Shown piece by piece: positions 12,328 to 23,105 of a stretch of DNA of 64,000 bases. This DNA is from Magnolia sinica (Eukaryota; Streptophyta; Magnoliopsida; Magnoliales; Magnoliaceae). How positions within the stretch are numbered: the first letter of the stretch is position 1; each line of letters starts with the position of its first letter. The position numbers and the translations under genes are program-made. The stretch is from positions 24,374,032 to 24,438,031 of the forward strand of contig NC_080582.1 in the NCBI RefSeq assembly GCF_029962835.1, in the 5' to 3' direction. The notes under the pieces are model-generated. The model saw nothing but the letters and a program-made list of their open reading frames with translations, had not been told where the DNA came from and ran no database searches.

Positions 12328-12564
12328 TGTGACGCCCCGTCATTGTGATCACATGTGGGCGGGCCCTAAGGTAGCCGGCAGGCTACTGTGCTGGCAAGTT
12401 ACTATGCACATAGTAAAGACGGAACTTTGTCCCACATCGGAAGCATCGTCTGAAGTTGTGATAGTTATAATTTGAGTTCCTTCCTTTATAGGCATGATGC
12501 GTTTTAAAACCTGCGAGCTTCTACAAAGTGAAAAATATCATATGTTGTGGGGATGGGCTTTACA
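12328..12564 (+). mobile_element. Full-length TRIM LTR (copy c)
   Basis: Begins TGTGACGCCCCG right after the polypurine tract of the preceding internal domain and ends GGGCTTTACA. It is followed by AGTGGTATCAGAGTCGAG (12565-12582), the best-preserved primer-binding site of the array. It contains CCCACATCGGAAGCATC and GTTTTAAAACCTGCGAGC. Confidence 0.85.
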
Positions 12565-12593
12565 AGTGGTATCAGAGTCGAGAATGACTCTAC

Positions 12594-13452
12594 AAGTTCA
12601 TAAATTTGAAGTCATTTCCAAGTTGGTATAGAGTTTTCCTATTTAAAGGTATGTTCCAAGCTTTCATAGGTACAAATTAGGGATTATGAGAAAGACCTAG
12701 GGTGACGAAGCTTCCATGAAGTCATCCTTCTTCTTCAATCCCTTAAATCTAGTTTATCTTTTTAGTTTTTCTTTTATTTTTCTAAGTTGTTAGCCATGTT
12801 AGGCTAATCTTTTAACTAAGGCTAAGGGATGAAGCTTGTAGTTCAATTCCAATAATTAGTTTATTTGATTTAATAACAATGGGTTGAATGATGATAGTAC
12901 ATTGAAATAGATTTGAATTTACTTTAAAGTCTTTGAGTTGTTTATTTCTGAATTTGTTGTGCGTTACAGGTAGAATGAATGCTTTGATTTAACATTTGTT
13001 TAGCCTGAATTAGATAATGATTCAATCTGTATAATTGATTGATCTATTATCACCTAAGGGTGCTTTAGACACTTTTGATTCCCTATGATTAAGATTTGGG
13101 TGCTTCATAAGAGAATTATTCAATCTAAATCATATCTTATTCATGTTAATGAAGGGTTTAATAGAATTTTCTTCCAATTGGATAGGTTAAGACTTCGATT
13201 CCAATTGAATTATATATTGAATTAGTGAATGAGATATTGTAATTAATATAAGTAGATTCTTGGATCCTTAGTCTTTTATTTATTATTTTAAAACTCTTTT
13301 CTACTTTGCTGGATTGAAAATCCAGACAACCGTTACCTTTAGACTAGTTCTAGGTTGTGTTCCCTATTCCCTTAGGATTCGACTTTGGTCTCACCAAGTT
13401 ATTACTGCATTACAGCCTTGCACTTGGGGTGGTCAACTCTTGGGTTCGATCA
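12594..13452 (+). mobile_element. Gypsy (Athila-like) LTR fragment, plus orientation
   Basis: Contains GGCTAATC..AACTAAGGCTAAGGGATGAAGCTTGTAG, the block also found at about 36770-36800 and, reversed, in the LTRs of Gypsy elements 1-3. It ends with TCTCACCAAGTTATTACTGC and CTTGGGTTCGATCA, the U5 end. Its 5' end is missing at the TRIM junction (about 12593). No primer-binding site follows. Confidence 0.6.
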
Positions 13453-13460
13453 AATTTCAA

Positions 13461-13810
13461 AATACTTTAAGAGAGAACCATTCAATTGAAATCATACCTT
13501 ATTGGATGTTTGTAATTAGTTTAATAGAATTATCTTCCAATTAGAACGAATTGGAATTCAGTTCTAATTGAATTATAGAAGATGAATCAATGAATTAGAC
13601 ATTGCAATTGCTAGAAGTGAATCTCTAGATCCTTAGTTACTTTTTATCTATTGTTTTTACCTTACTTTGTTCACTGGAATTCATAAGCCTAGTTTCTATT
13701 TAGTTTTAATTATGTTCTCAACCACGTATATTCTTGTGGAACGATCTCGATCTCACTGAGTTATTACTACTGCGCGGTCCTATACTTGGGATTGTTCATC
13801 AATACCCCAG
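13461..13810 (+). mobile_element. Second, truncated Gypsy LTR fragment
   Basis: This repeats the 3' part of the preceding LTR in diverged form: the CTTCCAATTAGAACGAATTGG region, GATCCTTAG, then CTCACTGAGTTATTACTAC and CTATACTTGGG. The two lie head to tail. It could be a partial tandem duplication or two insertions. Confidence 0.55.
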
Positions 13811-13814
13811 ATTT

Positions 13815-14505
13815 GGAGCTTTGTTATTCGATAGTTCATATATAAGGGGTCATATCTAAATGCTTGTGAAGCATAGGGATGAGGACATGACATGAAGTAA
13901 GGAGGATTTCTCCCCGTACGTTAAAGGGTAAACTATAACTAAAAAGCATAGCAGCTACCATCTTCATCAGTGTTCTATTTTTTTTTTGGTAATGCTATTT
14001 TGTTGGGGTGAGTATGGAGTGCTTATCTCATGTACAATACCTTTTGATTCACAATATGATGCGAAGAAATGAAAGATATTCTCTGCTTATGATATCTTAA
14101 AACCTTAATTTTCTTTTTAACTATTTCTCTACTTTATTCACATAGGTAACGAATTTATTTTTTGCCTCATCTTTACTCCCAATTAAATATATTTTTGCAT
14201 ATATGAATTACTCATCTATAAAGGTTATAAAACATTTCTTTCCTTCATGATTTATAATATTTTTTGATCGCATATATCATTGTAAATCAAATCTAGGACC
14301 TGGGTGTTTCTTTTAACTTGTTTGAATAATTTCTTAGACTATTTGGATTATACACAAAATTTACATTTGTTTTGATTTTCCCTTTCAACTGTAAGAATAA
14401 GCCACATATTAATAATGCTTTCAAGAGAATGATAATTCGTATGTTATAATCTAGCATGCCACATATCAATAGACTAAATCAAGTAAGCGGAAGAGTTAGC
14501 ATCAT
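13815..14505 (-). pseudogene. Copia gag-pre-integrase and integrase relic
   Basis: Minus-strand translation in several frames shows a GAG_pre-integrase-like WHARL.HTNYHSL (near 14440), then an integrase core with CFITFID, YLIGSKDEA, VHEISTPYSPQQN (near 14010) and NRTLMKMVAAML, ending with SCHVL and TPY. Integrase would insert element cDNA into the genome. Stops and frameshifts break every frame and no LTR or reverse transcriptase adjoins it, so it is a fragment. It belongs to a Copia lineage other than the SIRE-type element at 15-20 kb. Confidence 0.7.
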
Positions 14506-14617
14506 TTTCATTCATGACGTGTTTTAAAACCCGTGAGCTTCGGCAAAGCAGACAATATCATGTGCTGTGGGGATGGGCCTTACAAGTGGTAACGGCTCTA
14601 CCCTCGATGGGGGATAT

Positions 14618-14868
14618 TATGATACCCAGTTACCGTGGTCACATGTGAGCAGGCACAGGTGGGCGGGCCCAAATGTGGGTGGACCCCAAGGTGGTTGGCA
14701 GGCTATTATGCATATAGTGAAGGTGGAACTTTGTCCTACATTGGAAGCATCGTCTGAAGTTTTGGTGGCTATAAGTTAGATTCATTCCTTAATAAGCATG
14801 ACATGTTTTAAAACCCGTGAGCTTCAGTAAAGCAAACAATATCATGTGCTGTGGGGATGGGCCTTACA
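14618..14868 (+). mobile_element. TRIM LTR (copy e)
   Basis: Starts TATGATACCC (degraded TGTGACGCCC) after GGGGGATAT and ends GGGCCTTACA. It carries a small extra duplication of the GTGGGC(A/G)GGCCC segment near 14640-14690. The preceding internal domain (14585-14617) has lost most of its primer-binding site. Confidence 0.75.
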
Positions 14869-14911
14869 AGTGGTATCATAATCGAGGAGACTCTACCTCA
14901 GTGGGGGATAT

Positions 14912-15133
14912 TGTGGTGCCCTATCACTGTGGCCCATATGTGAGCAGGCTACTATGTGGCTAGCAAGCTACTGTGCACACAGTGAAGGTGGAACTTTGTC
15001 CCACACCAGAAGCATCGTCTGAAGTTGTAGTGGCTATAAGTTGGGTTCCTTCCTTAACAGGCATGACGCATTTCAAAATCCGTGAGCTTCGGCAAAGCGG
15101 ACAATATCATGTGCTGTGGGGGTGGGCCTTATA
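14912..15133 (+). mobile_element. TRIM LTR (copy f)
   Basis: Starts TGTGGTGCCC immediately after AGTGGGGGATAT and ends GGGCCTTATA, where the Copia LTR sequence begins. It contains CCCACACCAGAAGCATC and TTCAAAATCCGTGAGC. Confidence 0.75.
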
Positions 15134-15846
15134 AGAATTATATCACTTTTTTCGTATCTCAAACAATGAGAAAAGGTCTTTATTTATAGCCAAAGGATTT
15201 GGTCTTTTGCTCAACCTAAGAATTGCTTTGGCCGGCTGAATTTCAACGATACTATTCCAACGGCTATCATATTTCACAAGATTTGATTTTATCAAAAATT
15301 CGGCTACCTGAGCAAAAATTCATTTGACCGAATACAGGATTCGGCTGGCCAAATTGCCCTGAAATAATGCATGACTGGAAACTTGACCCAGGTCATCCTC
15401 GGGCTGACCTGATCTAAGTTCGGTTGGCCGAACCCAGGGTCGGGCTAGCAAAACTTGCAACTGATTTTACAATTGAATCTGTTGGAAACTTAACCGAGGC
15501 TAATGTCGAGCCAACCCAAGTTGAATTCAACTGGCTGAACCCAGGGTCGGGCTGGCTGAACATCCTCAAATTTACATGAAAAATTTCCACAATTTAGAGT
15601 TTTAAAACCCATGATCAAGTACTCTATCATATGGTCTTTTCTAAAGTCATTTTACCTGTAAGTTGGCAGACAATTGATCTTTCACTTGAAACCTTTCCAA
15701 ACCTTCTATACTTAAGATGTTGAGTGGCGCACTTGAAGTGTCGTAGAGGACTGAAGTGTGCTGAAGAAACATACCGTACTTTGTCTTTGAAATTTGACAA
15801 CTACATGTGTGCTTAAAATGCTAGCACTTACAATCTCCCCCTTTTG
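15134..15846 (-). mobile_element. 3' LTR (truncated) and polypurine tract of SIRE-type Copia element
   Basis: Read on the minus strand, the polypurine tract AAAAGGGGGAGATT (15833-15846) is followed by the LTR start TGTAAGTGC at 15832, with TTGTCAAATTTC close by, as in the other two SIRE-type LTRs. A TATAAATA box lies near 15180-15190 (reverse complement). The LTR is cut at about 15134 where TRIM DNA begins, so R/U5 is missing. Palindromic TTCGGCTGGCCGAA-type motifs fill 15220-15560. Confidence 0.75.
15220..15560. repeat. Cluster of TTCGGCTGGCCGAA-type motifs in Copia LTR
   Basis: About nine diverged copies (TTCGGTTGGCCGAACC, TTCGGCTGGCCAAA, TCGGGCTGGCTGAAC and others) lie in U3, the same place as in the LTR at 7809-9325. 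Further copies occur outside the LTR at about 17690-17745. Confidence 0.7.
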
Positions 15847-16309
15847 TCAATTTCATGATAAAATAATATATACACATCACATTCCACATACACATACTAC
15901 TAATAATTACAATGGCCACAAGGACTCAACAACCAGAATAAAAACATAGTACAACTTCAGATCATGATTAAATCTTGAAGATCAAATTTGTTATATGCTC
16001 CACCTACTCCCCTTGAGAAATATACTAAAGAATATGCAAGAAAACGTTATTTTACAAACACGAGATGTTTCACATACATAAGATTTTCCCCCTGATCTAT
16101 ATCTCCCCCTTTTTATAACAATTTAACAAAGGAAGACACCAATTTCAAAGGAAGATATAGGAAGCAGTAATAGCAAAATTAACTACATCAGGGAGCATCA
16201 AATAACTAAGCGATATGAAGATAACACTTGTAAGTTAACATGCAAAAAGGTCTCAAAGTATTAAGCAAATCCAAGTAAAAAATATAACTTATTACAAACC
16301 ATTTTGATC

Positions 16310-17457
16310 AAATTCAATCTGATTCAGAGGAAGATGGAGTAGGCATCTCAGGATCAATGGTTTTCAAGCTCTTGCTAAGCTCATGAAAGTATTTTTTTTT
16401 CATGTAATTCATATTCAGCTTTTGATATTGTGCTAGAGCTTCCTAAGATACATGTAATACATCCATTATATGCTATAAGGAAGATATTTATCTCATGCAA
16501 ATTGGATGGATGATAATCTGTGTCATCTTCATCTCCTATAGATTCTTCCTCCAACTCATCGAAAATGTTATCCATATTTATGTCACCTTCCTGTCTTTCA
16601 TCTTGAACTACACATTTCTCATGTAGAGGCAACAAGTTCATCATATGCAGATTAGAAGAATTAAATGGAAGCTAAGATTGTGGTGCCTCAATCGATGGAA
16701 TTTGGACATGGAAATACAATGCGAGTGACGTCATAAGATAACCAAATAGAAGGGAAACATGCCTAAAATGCATGTGATACTAAATGATAGAATAACATAT
16801 GAGGATAGGAAGGCAAATCCTGACTCTGGTAGCGATAATATGAAGAATGCGAATCATGAATGGAGTAAGATTGGTTTTGTTACTCGCTCTTGGATAAGCA
16901 TTAGAAGTGAAAATTCAGTGAAGAACGCGATATGTTAGAAATAGTTTTCCAATAGGAAGGGCATTACCCGATCTCCAATCCACAGCAAAACCACACAAAA
17001 CACGGGTGAGAGATTCTTTCTCAGAATTAGACATTTTATCCAATAAAGTAGCAATAGGAATTCCATCCTCCGCAAATTCGATTTCCATTAAAGATGCGAT
17101 GGTGGGAGAGTGTAACTGAAATTTTTTACTCTAAAAATTTAATTTTGAAAAATATGTTATCTTCAAGAGAAAATTCTGAAATAGAAGCATACATTCCTTG
17201 CAAAATAGATCAATAAACAGTCCCTCCCCATTGAAGATTTTTTTCAATCCTACCTCAGAGAGGAGATCATATAATTCATATTCACCAATATGATTTAAAG
17301 TAACTGATCTCTCCATCATTATTCCTCTAGTTCTAAACTCCCGAAGATTTTTAGGGTCATCTTCTGGTGGATGAAAGGACCGAACATCACGAGAACTGGA
17401 TCGGGATGATGAATCAGCTTCTACCTTGCATATAGCTCATTTAGATCGATGTTCCAT
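16310..17457 (-). pseudogene. Extra ORF of SIRE-type Copia element, resembling the putative plant transposon protein family
   Basis: It lies between pol and the 3' LTR, where SIRE/Maximus elements carry an additional frame. From an ATG at 17457 (MEHRSK, then a stop) the minus strand yields, with frame changes, RSFHPPEDDPKNLREF, GIMMERSVTLNHIGEYEL, VPTIASLME, DKMSNSEKESLTRVLCGF, SGNALPIGKLFLTYRVLH and TPFMIRILHIIATRVRI. It then has an acidic tail (EEESIGDEDDTDYHP) and an end near PTPSSSESDQI. I associate this pattern with the family annotated as putative plant transposon protein; its function is unknown. Several stops show it is decayed. Confidence 0.6.
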
Positions 17458-17869
17458 TAGATTAAAACTAGAATAAATCAAGAAAATTAAGTAAATCAGA
17501 TTTTACTTGAAAAATGCAAGGAGTAACTTAAATCAACAATAAAAATAAACTCAAATGCAATTACAATGAAGAAATAGAAAATGGGGGTTGGTCGAAGGAG
17601 AACCGGCGAGCTGAAGAAGATGAAGTAGATTTGGAGAAAATGGAGTTTTTCCATTTAAAAAAAAGTGGCAGCGCACTACTCAACTGACCAAACTTCATGT
17701 TTGGTTGGCCGAATTAATAGTCCGGTCACCATTTGGTTGGCCAAAAATCCTCCTTTTTTTCATTTTTATTTTTCTTTCAAAAATCCAAACTAAGAAAAAT
17801 AGATAAAGAAAGCAAAATATTAGTATTTAAATAGATTATTAAATAAAACACAAGCTAATATTATTTCTT
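17458..17869. other. Internal Copia spacer between pol and the extra ORF
   Basis: AT-rich with no domain seen. At 17690-17745 it contains copies of TTGGTTGGCCGAAT, the motif of this element's LTR. Confidence 0.45.
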
Positions 17870-20565
17870 AAATATAAGAATTTAATACTGTCAAGTGGCT
17901 TAGACAAAATATACGCAAGCTACTTTTTAGTTTAAATGTATTCCAACATAATAATATTTTCTTCAACCAACTCTTGTATGTAGTGATATCTAATGTCAAT
18001 GTATTTTGTACAAGAGTGTTGGATAGGATTTATATATATATTAATAGTATTTTGAATTAAGTCGTAATCAAATAGCATTCGTTTCATCCACATAAGCTGA
18101 GTACAGGAATTTCCTGCAGCAATATATTATGCTTCTGCAGTAAATAAGGATGCTGAGTTTTGTTTTTTGCTCATCCAAGAGAAAAGACAATTTCTAATGT
18201 AAAAACATCCACCACTAGTGGATTTTCTATCGTCAATATTTCATGTCCAATCATCATTAGTATATCATATTATTTGAATAGATGTATCATGCAAATACCA
18301 TAGACCAAGATTAGCAATACTTGCAACATATCTAATTATGTGTTTGACAGCCGATAAATGTGATTCTTTATAATCAAATTGATATCTAGCATAAATACCG
18401 ACACTAAATAATATATCAGTTCTACTGGCAGTCAAATAAAGTAAGCTACTAATCATGTTACGATAGAGAGGAGAATCAACACTTGTACCTAATTCATCCT
18501 TAGATAATCTGAGTGTTGTACTCATTAGAGTATTAAAATTTTTACCTTTTTCAAATCCAAAGATTTTAACTAAATTATGTGCATATTTGGTTTGGGAGAT
18601 AAAAATTCCATCTACGAGCTGCTTAACTTGAAATCCAAGAAAATAAGTTAGCTCGCTAACCATAATCATTTAGAATTCTAATTTTATAAGTTCTGCAAAC
18701 TTAGATGAAAGATTAGCACATGTAGATCCATAGATGATAACATCAACATATATTTACACAATTAAGATATCATCATTTGATTTCTTAACAAACAGAGTAT
18801 TGTTAACACTTCCCATTCGAAAACCATGACTAAGTAAAAATTTAGTGAACTTTTCATACCATGCTTTAGGGGCTTGTTTGAAACCATAAAAAGGCTTTCT
18901 TAAGATGGTACACATGATCAGGACGTTTGGGATCTTCAAAACCATTTGGTTGTTCAATATAAACGTCCTCATTCATGTCACCATTTAGAAAAACACTCTT
19001 AACATCCATTTGATAAATTTTAAAAATTTTATCACAAGCAACAGAAATATATAATTTAATTGATCTAAGATGAGCAACTGAGGCAAAGGTTTTATCGCAA
19101 TCAATTCCTTCTATTTGAGTGTAATCTTGCGCAACCAGTCATGCCTTATTTTTTTATAATATTTCCACGTTCAGCAGATTTATTTTTAAAAATTCACTTG
19201 GTTCCAATAACATATTTATCGGATGGTCTGGGAACAAGATATCATACATCATTTCTTACAAATTGATTCATCATCTTGCATAGCCAAGATCTAACTTTCA
19301 TCAGCCAGTGCCTCATTTACATTAACTGGTTCTATTTGGGAGGTAAAGAAAATATGATTGCAAATATTTACCAATTATTTTCTGGTTTGAACACCAGTAA
19401 AAAGGTTACCAGGTATTTAGTCAGCTGGATGGTCTTTTACCTACCTTAACTCAGTAGAATCTGATTTAAATGATGGTTTACTTTTATTAATCATAATAAT
19501 ATCACCATCACCATCATCTTAGTGAGGACTGGGATTGATCGATTGATCATCAATTACAACATTTATTGATTCTTGAATTACCCTAATTCTTTTGTTTAGA
19601 ACACGATATGCACAATCATTTAATGCATATCCCAAGAATATTCCATCATCACTTTTTGCATTAAACTTTCCTAGATTTTCACGATCAAGTAAAATGTAAC
19701 ACTTGCTTCCAAAAGTACGGAAACATGTTACAGTAGGCTTTTTCTCAAACCACATTTCATATGCTATTTTATTTTTTCCAACTCTAATGTAAACACAATT
19801 ACTTATATAACAAGCAATAATCACAGCTTCAGCCCATAGATATTTAGGTAATTTCATAATATTCAGCATTATGCTTGCCATTTCTTGTAATACTCTATTT
19901 TTCATTCAGCGACACCATTTTGTTGAGGTGTTTTTGGAGTTCAAAATTCATGTAATTTGCTATGGTCATTGTAGTATTTCTCAAAATTGTTATTTTCAAA
20001 TTCAATTTCATGATCACTTCTTATTCTAACTACGAACAATTATTTTTCAGTCTGGATGTGTTTAATAAGTTTTTTGACCTCGTCAAAAGCATCCGATTTT
20101 TCTCTCAAGAATGCTACCCAAGAGTATCTAGAGTAGTCATTAACTACAACTAGAAAGTGTTTCTTTCCTCCTCTACTATCTGTTCTTGTTTGTCCGACTA
20201 AGTTCATGTAGAGAAGTTCAAGAGGTCTAGTAGTAGTTAAGGAGTTCACTTTCTTGTGACAGCTCCTAATTTGCTTACCAACTTAACAAGCACCACATGC
20301 TTTATTTTCTTTCTTTCTTAGCTTGGATAAGCCTCTCAAGTGATTGCTCAATTTTAAAGATCTTTATAGTTTCCATGTCCAAGACATTGGTGCCATAATT
20401 CAGTCTTGTCTGTTTGGACCATGTAACATGAATATTTTGTTGAGAAAGTGTCATCAATGATATAGCAATTTTTAGAAGTTCTACAACCATTTAATATCGC
20501 ATGTCCTTCTTCATTTATTATGTCACATCCATGATCAGAAAATTCCTTTAACTGAAGTTGGGATG
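17870..20565 (-). pseudogene. SIRE-type Copia pol relic: integrase, reverse transcriptase, RNase H
   Basis: Minus-strand domains in order: GAG_pre-integrase with LWHQCLGHGNYKDL (near 20360), integrase core with LLYMNLVGQTRTDSRGGKKH and DYSRYSWVAFLREKSDAF, TPQQNGV-like near 19915, YLWAEAVIIACYISN and GIFLGYAL. Then reverse transcriptase with YGFKQAPKAWYEKF (near 18870) and IYVDVIIYGS (degraded YVDD, near 18740), SELTYFLGFQVKQL, SLLYLTASRTDILFSVG, and RNase H with DDRKSTSGGCF (near 18210) and LAYILSKPLDS at the end. The catalytic YVDD reads YVDV, and stops or frameshifts break all domains. The gag and 5' LTR are missing; the right end (about 20550-20580) joins Gypsy element 2. Confidence 0.85.
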
Positions 20566-20591
20566 GTTCCTCCAACTAGGATTATACGTGT

Positions 20592-21700
20592 TTAAGACGG
20601 GGGTGGTGAATGGCCTTTAACAATTGTTTTTGGCATTTGATTTCTCATGTAATAATCTTGGAATGCATGAATTGTTAGACATTCCTGTGTCAAGTGTATG
20701 TTACTAACACAAATTCCATAAACAATTTCAGTTGTCTCTTTGGGTTTGATCATCTCTACAATTTTCAATTCCATGACTTCGACCTTTCGTGTGAGATTAG
20801 CCACCCTAGTACTTACATCGTCTTCACTCCCCAAGACATACATTCCTCCTTTCTCTCTAGATTGAGTTAGCCTGGAAGTAGTGGGCTTTGAGGAGGTATC
20901 CCATGATTGCGTGTTTTTAGCAAGTGAATCGAAATAATCCCACGCATCCCTGTGATCCTTATTCATGAATTTCTCATTGCAGATCATTTCTATGAATTAT
21001 CACATGGGCGAAGTCAGTCCATCGTAGAAAAAGCTTATTACCCGCCAGGTTTCATAGTCATGATGTACACATGAATTCAAAAGATCTATAAATCTCTCCC
21101 AATATTGGAAGAAAGTCTCTTCCTCTAAAAAATCATAATTGCCCTCCTAAGGGTATTGGTCTTGTGAACCGAGAAGAACTTTTTAAGGAATTCCCGAGTC
21201 ATCTCAGCCCATGTCCCGATTGATCTTGGTCTTAAGGAGTGAAGCCAAGACTTGGCCTTCTCTTTTAAAGAAAAAGGAAACAATTTTAGTCTCAAAGTGT
21301 CCTCTCTCACATTATGGAAGTGCAAGGTTGCTATGATCTCATCAAATTCTTTGAGATGTAGATATGGACTTTTAGAATCTAGTCCATGAAACTTCAGGAG
21401 TAGTTGGATCACTCCCAGCTTGAAGTCCACATTTCCTACATTGTGTAGAAACACCATACAGGAAGGTGCGCTTGCCCTTACTGGTTAAAGATAATCATGT
21501 AAGGCTCTAGGCGGAGGAGCATTATGTACTTCGTTTTCATCTTGTTGCTCTTCAGTCAGATGTTGGGGTTGATTATCAACCATAGTTGTTGCCAATTCAA
21601 AGGATCTCAAGGTGTGTCTAATCTAGCAATGGATAGGCGAAGGACCTTCGACTAATCCTCCTTCACTTAAGAGACGTAGAGTGTTGTCATAGACCCACTT
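20592..21700 (-). pseudogene. Gypsy (Athila/Tat-like) gag relic, element 2
   Basis: This is the best-preserved gag of the three. On the minus strand an N-terminal part (DENEVHNAPPPRALHDYL, near 21530-21480) precedes the Retrotrans_gag domain with KEKAKSWLHSLRPRSIGTWA and TREFLKKFFSVHKTNTLRR (near 21150-21270), then MNKDHRDAWDYFDSLAKNTQ (near 20950) and a coiled segment VANLTRKVEVMELK. A knuckle-like C..C.SNIHLTQEC follows near 20690. Stops separate the blocks. Downstream of it on the minus strand a Copia fragment replaces pol. Confidence 0.8.
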
Positions 21701-21987
21701 GGGCATAAAACACTCTAATTCTCCAAGTTTAAACTAAAAACTTATAGAAGAAGAAAAAGAAAACTACAAAAAAATCTAAAAAAGAGAAGAGTTGAAAGGA
21801 TATTACCAAATCAAAGATGTTATGTTAGATTTCTATAAAACATAAAAACAATGTTAGTCTAAAAGAAAGAATTTAGAAAAATCTAAGCTAACAACATAGA
21901 AAAAGTTAGATCTAATCCTAACCTAATTCCAATACTAATAAATTTTAAAAAACACAACTGAAGTCCCCGGTAATGACACCAAAAACT
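21701..21987 (-). other. Gypsy element 2 leader and primer-binding site
   Basis: At 21963-21985 the minus strand reads TTTTTGGTGTCATTACCGGG, one or two changes from the Athila tRNA-Asp-type site. It follows the LTR end at 21988. The remaining leader is AT-rich with no frame. Confidence 0.7.
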
Positions 21988-23105
21988 TGTTCGCTTTTCA
22001 CACCAAGTGGAGGGCTGTGATGTAGTAATAACTTGGTGAGACCGATGTCATACCCATAGGGACTTTCTTTTGTGCGAATTTGAAAATAGATTAAAACTAG
22101 AACTAGAATCTACTAACTACAAATTTCTAGATAAAAGAGATTAATGGTGAAATAAACTATCAGAGATAAAGTACTAGAGTGCTAAGGATCCACTTATAGT
22201 CATTTTAATGTTATTCTACTTAATTCAATTAGATAACACAACTAGAATCGAAATCTTATCCTATCTAGCCGGATAATGGAGAGGTTAAAATATCGTTCAT
22301 GCATCAAACAGATTTGAACCTTCATTAAATTGGTTCCCTCATAAAGCATCAATGTAATGATCGCAAGGAATTCAAAGCATTTATCATGCCCGGAGTTAAT
22401 GATAAATCAATGGATTTTACAGATCACACAATTGTAAAACAAGTAAGAACATATCAAATACCTTCCTAGGTATCCAAAGTACTCGGAGTCAATAATAAAT
22501 CAAAGTAAACTGAAAATACTTCTTCATTCAAACCATTATCTAAGAATTGTTTAACATATAAAACAAATAACTTATATCAAAGTAAAATAAATATCAAAAC
22601 AAGCTACAAGCTTCACCTCTTAACTCTAGTTAAGAGATTAACCAACCATAGACATGATTGAACTAAAACTATTAAAGAAAAACATAATAACTAACTAGAA
22701 ACGAAGGATTGAAGAGGAGGGAGGACTGTTTGAAACACCACAACTCCTTGCTCTACTCCTTCTACCATAATTCATGTATAGAAGAACTTCAAACATCCAT
22801 TTATATAAGCTTTGATTGAACTGACTTTAGAACCGACTTCAATTTACGTAGGTATGGCAACTTCGATGGCATCGAAGTTCCATCGAAGAGTTCAATTAAA
22901 ATTTTAAAACCATTGAGCAACCGATTTTTAAATCTATATAATCTCTCGATGGCATCAACCTGGCTTCAATCACATCAAACTGACTTTGATGCCATCGAAC
23001 ATCTCCTCAATGGAATCGAAGAATGATCCAAACTATCCAGCAAGAAAATCAATTTTTCTCTGACAATCGAATGCTTCAATGATTAGAATGGGGTTTAGCG
23101 GCATC
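21988..23105 (-). mobile_element. 5' LTR of Gypsy element 2 (outer end truncated)
   Basis: It shares with the LTR at 10667-11891 the AAGCTTCACCTCTTAA and CATAGACATGATTGAAC blocks and the U5 words (AATAACTTGGTGAGACCG). The outer end is lost at about 23105, where integrase sequence of element 3 starts; the expected TGTGAAATATT end is absent. Region 22860-23040 holds TTCGATGGCATCGAA-type palindromic motifs. Confidence 0.7.
22860..23040. repeat. TTCGATGGCATCGAA-type motif cluster in Gypsy LTR
   Basis: Several near-palindromic motifs (CTTCGATGGCATCGAAG, TTTGATGCCATCGAA, CTCAATGGAATCGAAG) stand in U3. They are close to the TCGAT/ATCGA motifs of 780-1510. A weaker cluster with TTCGGTGGCACCGAA occurs in the LTR of element 3 at about 33660-33830. 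Confidence 0.65.

Larger units (their letters stand above)
11892..15133 (+). mobile_element. Tandem TRIM (miniature LTR retrotransposon) array
   Basis: LTR units of about 220-250 bp (TGTGACGCCCC..GGGCCTTACA) alternate with internal domains of only 33-45 bp. These consist of a tRNA-iMet-type primer-binding site (AGTGGTATCAGAGTCGAG and variants) and a polypurine tract (AGTGGGGGATAT). LTRs or parts lie at about 11892-12047, 12079-12282, 12328-12564, 14513-14584, 14618-14868 and 14912-15133; internal domains at 12283-12327, 14585-14617 and 14869-14911. The element encodes nothing and would have needed proteins from another element. The array is split at 12594-14512 by Gypsy LTR and Copia integrase relics and cut on the right by a Copia LTR. 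Confidence 0.8.

Noticed and set aside
12339-12475. Frames across TRIM LTRs as genes
   Set aside because: They recur in each LTR copy and cross LTR boundaries; TRIMs do not encode proteins.
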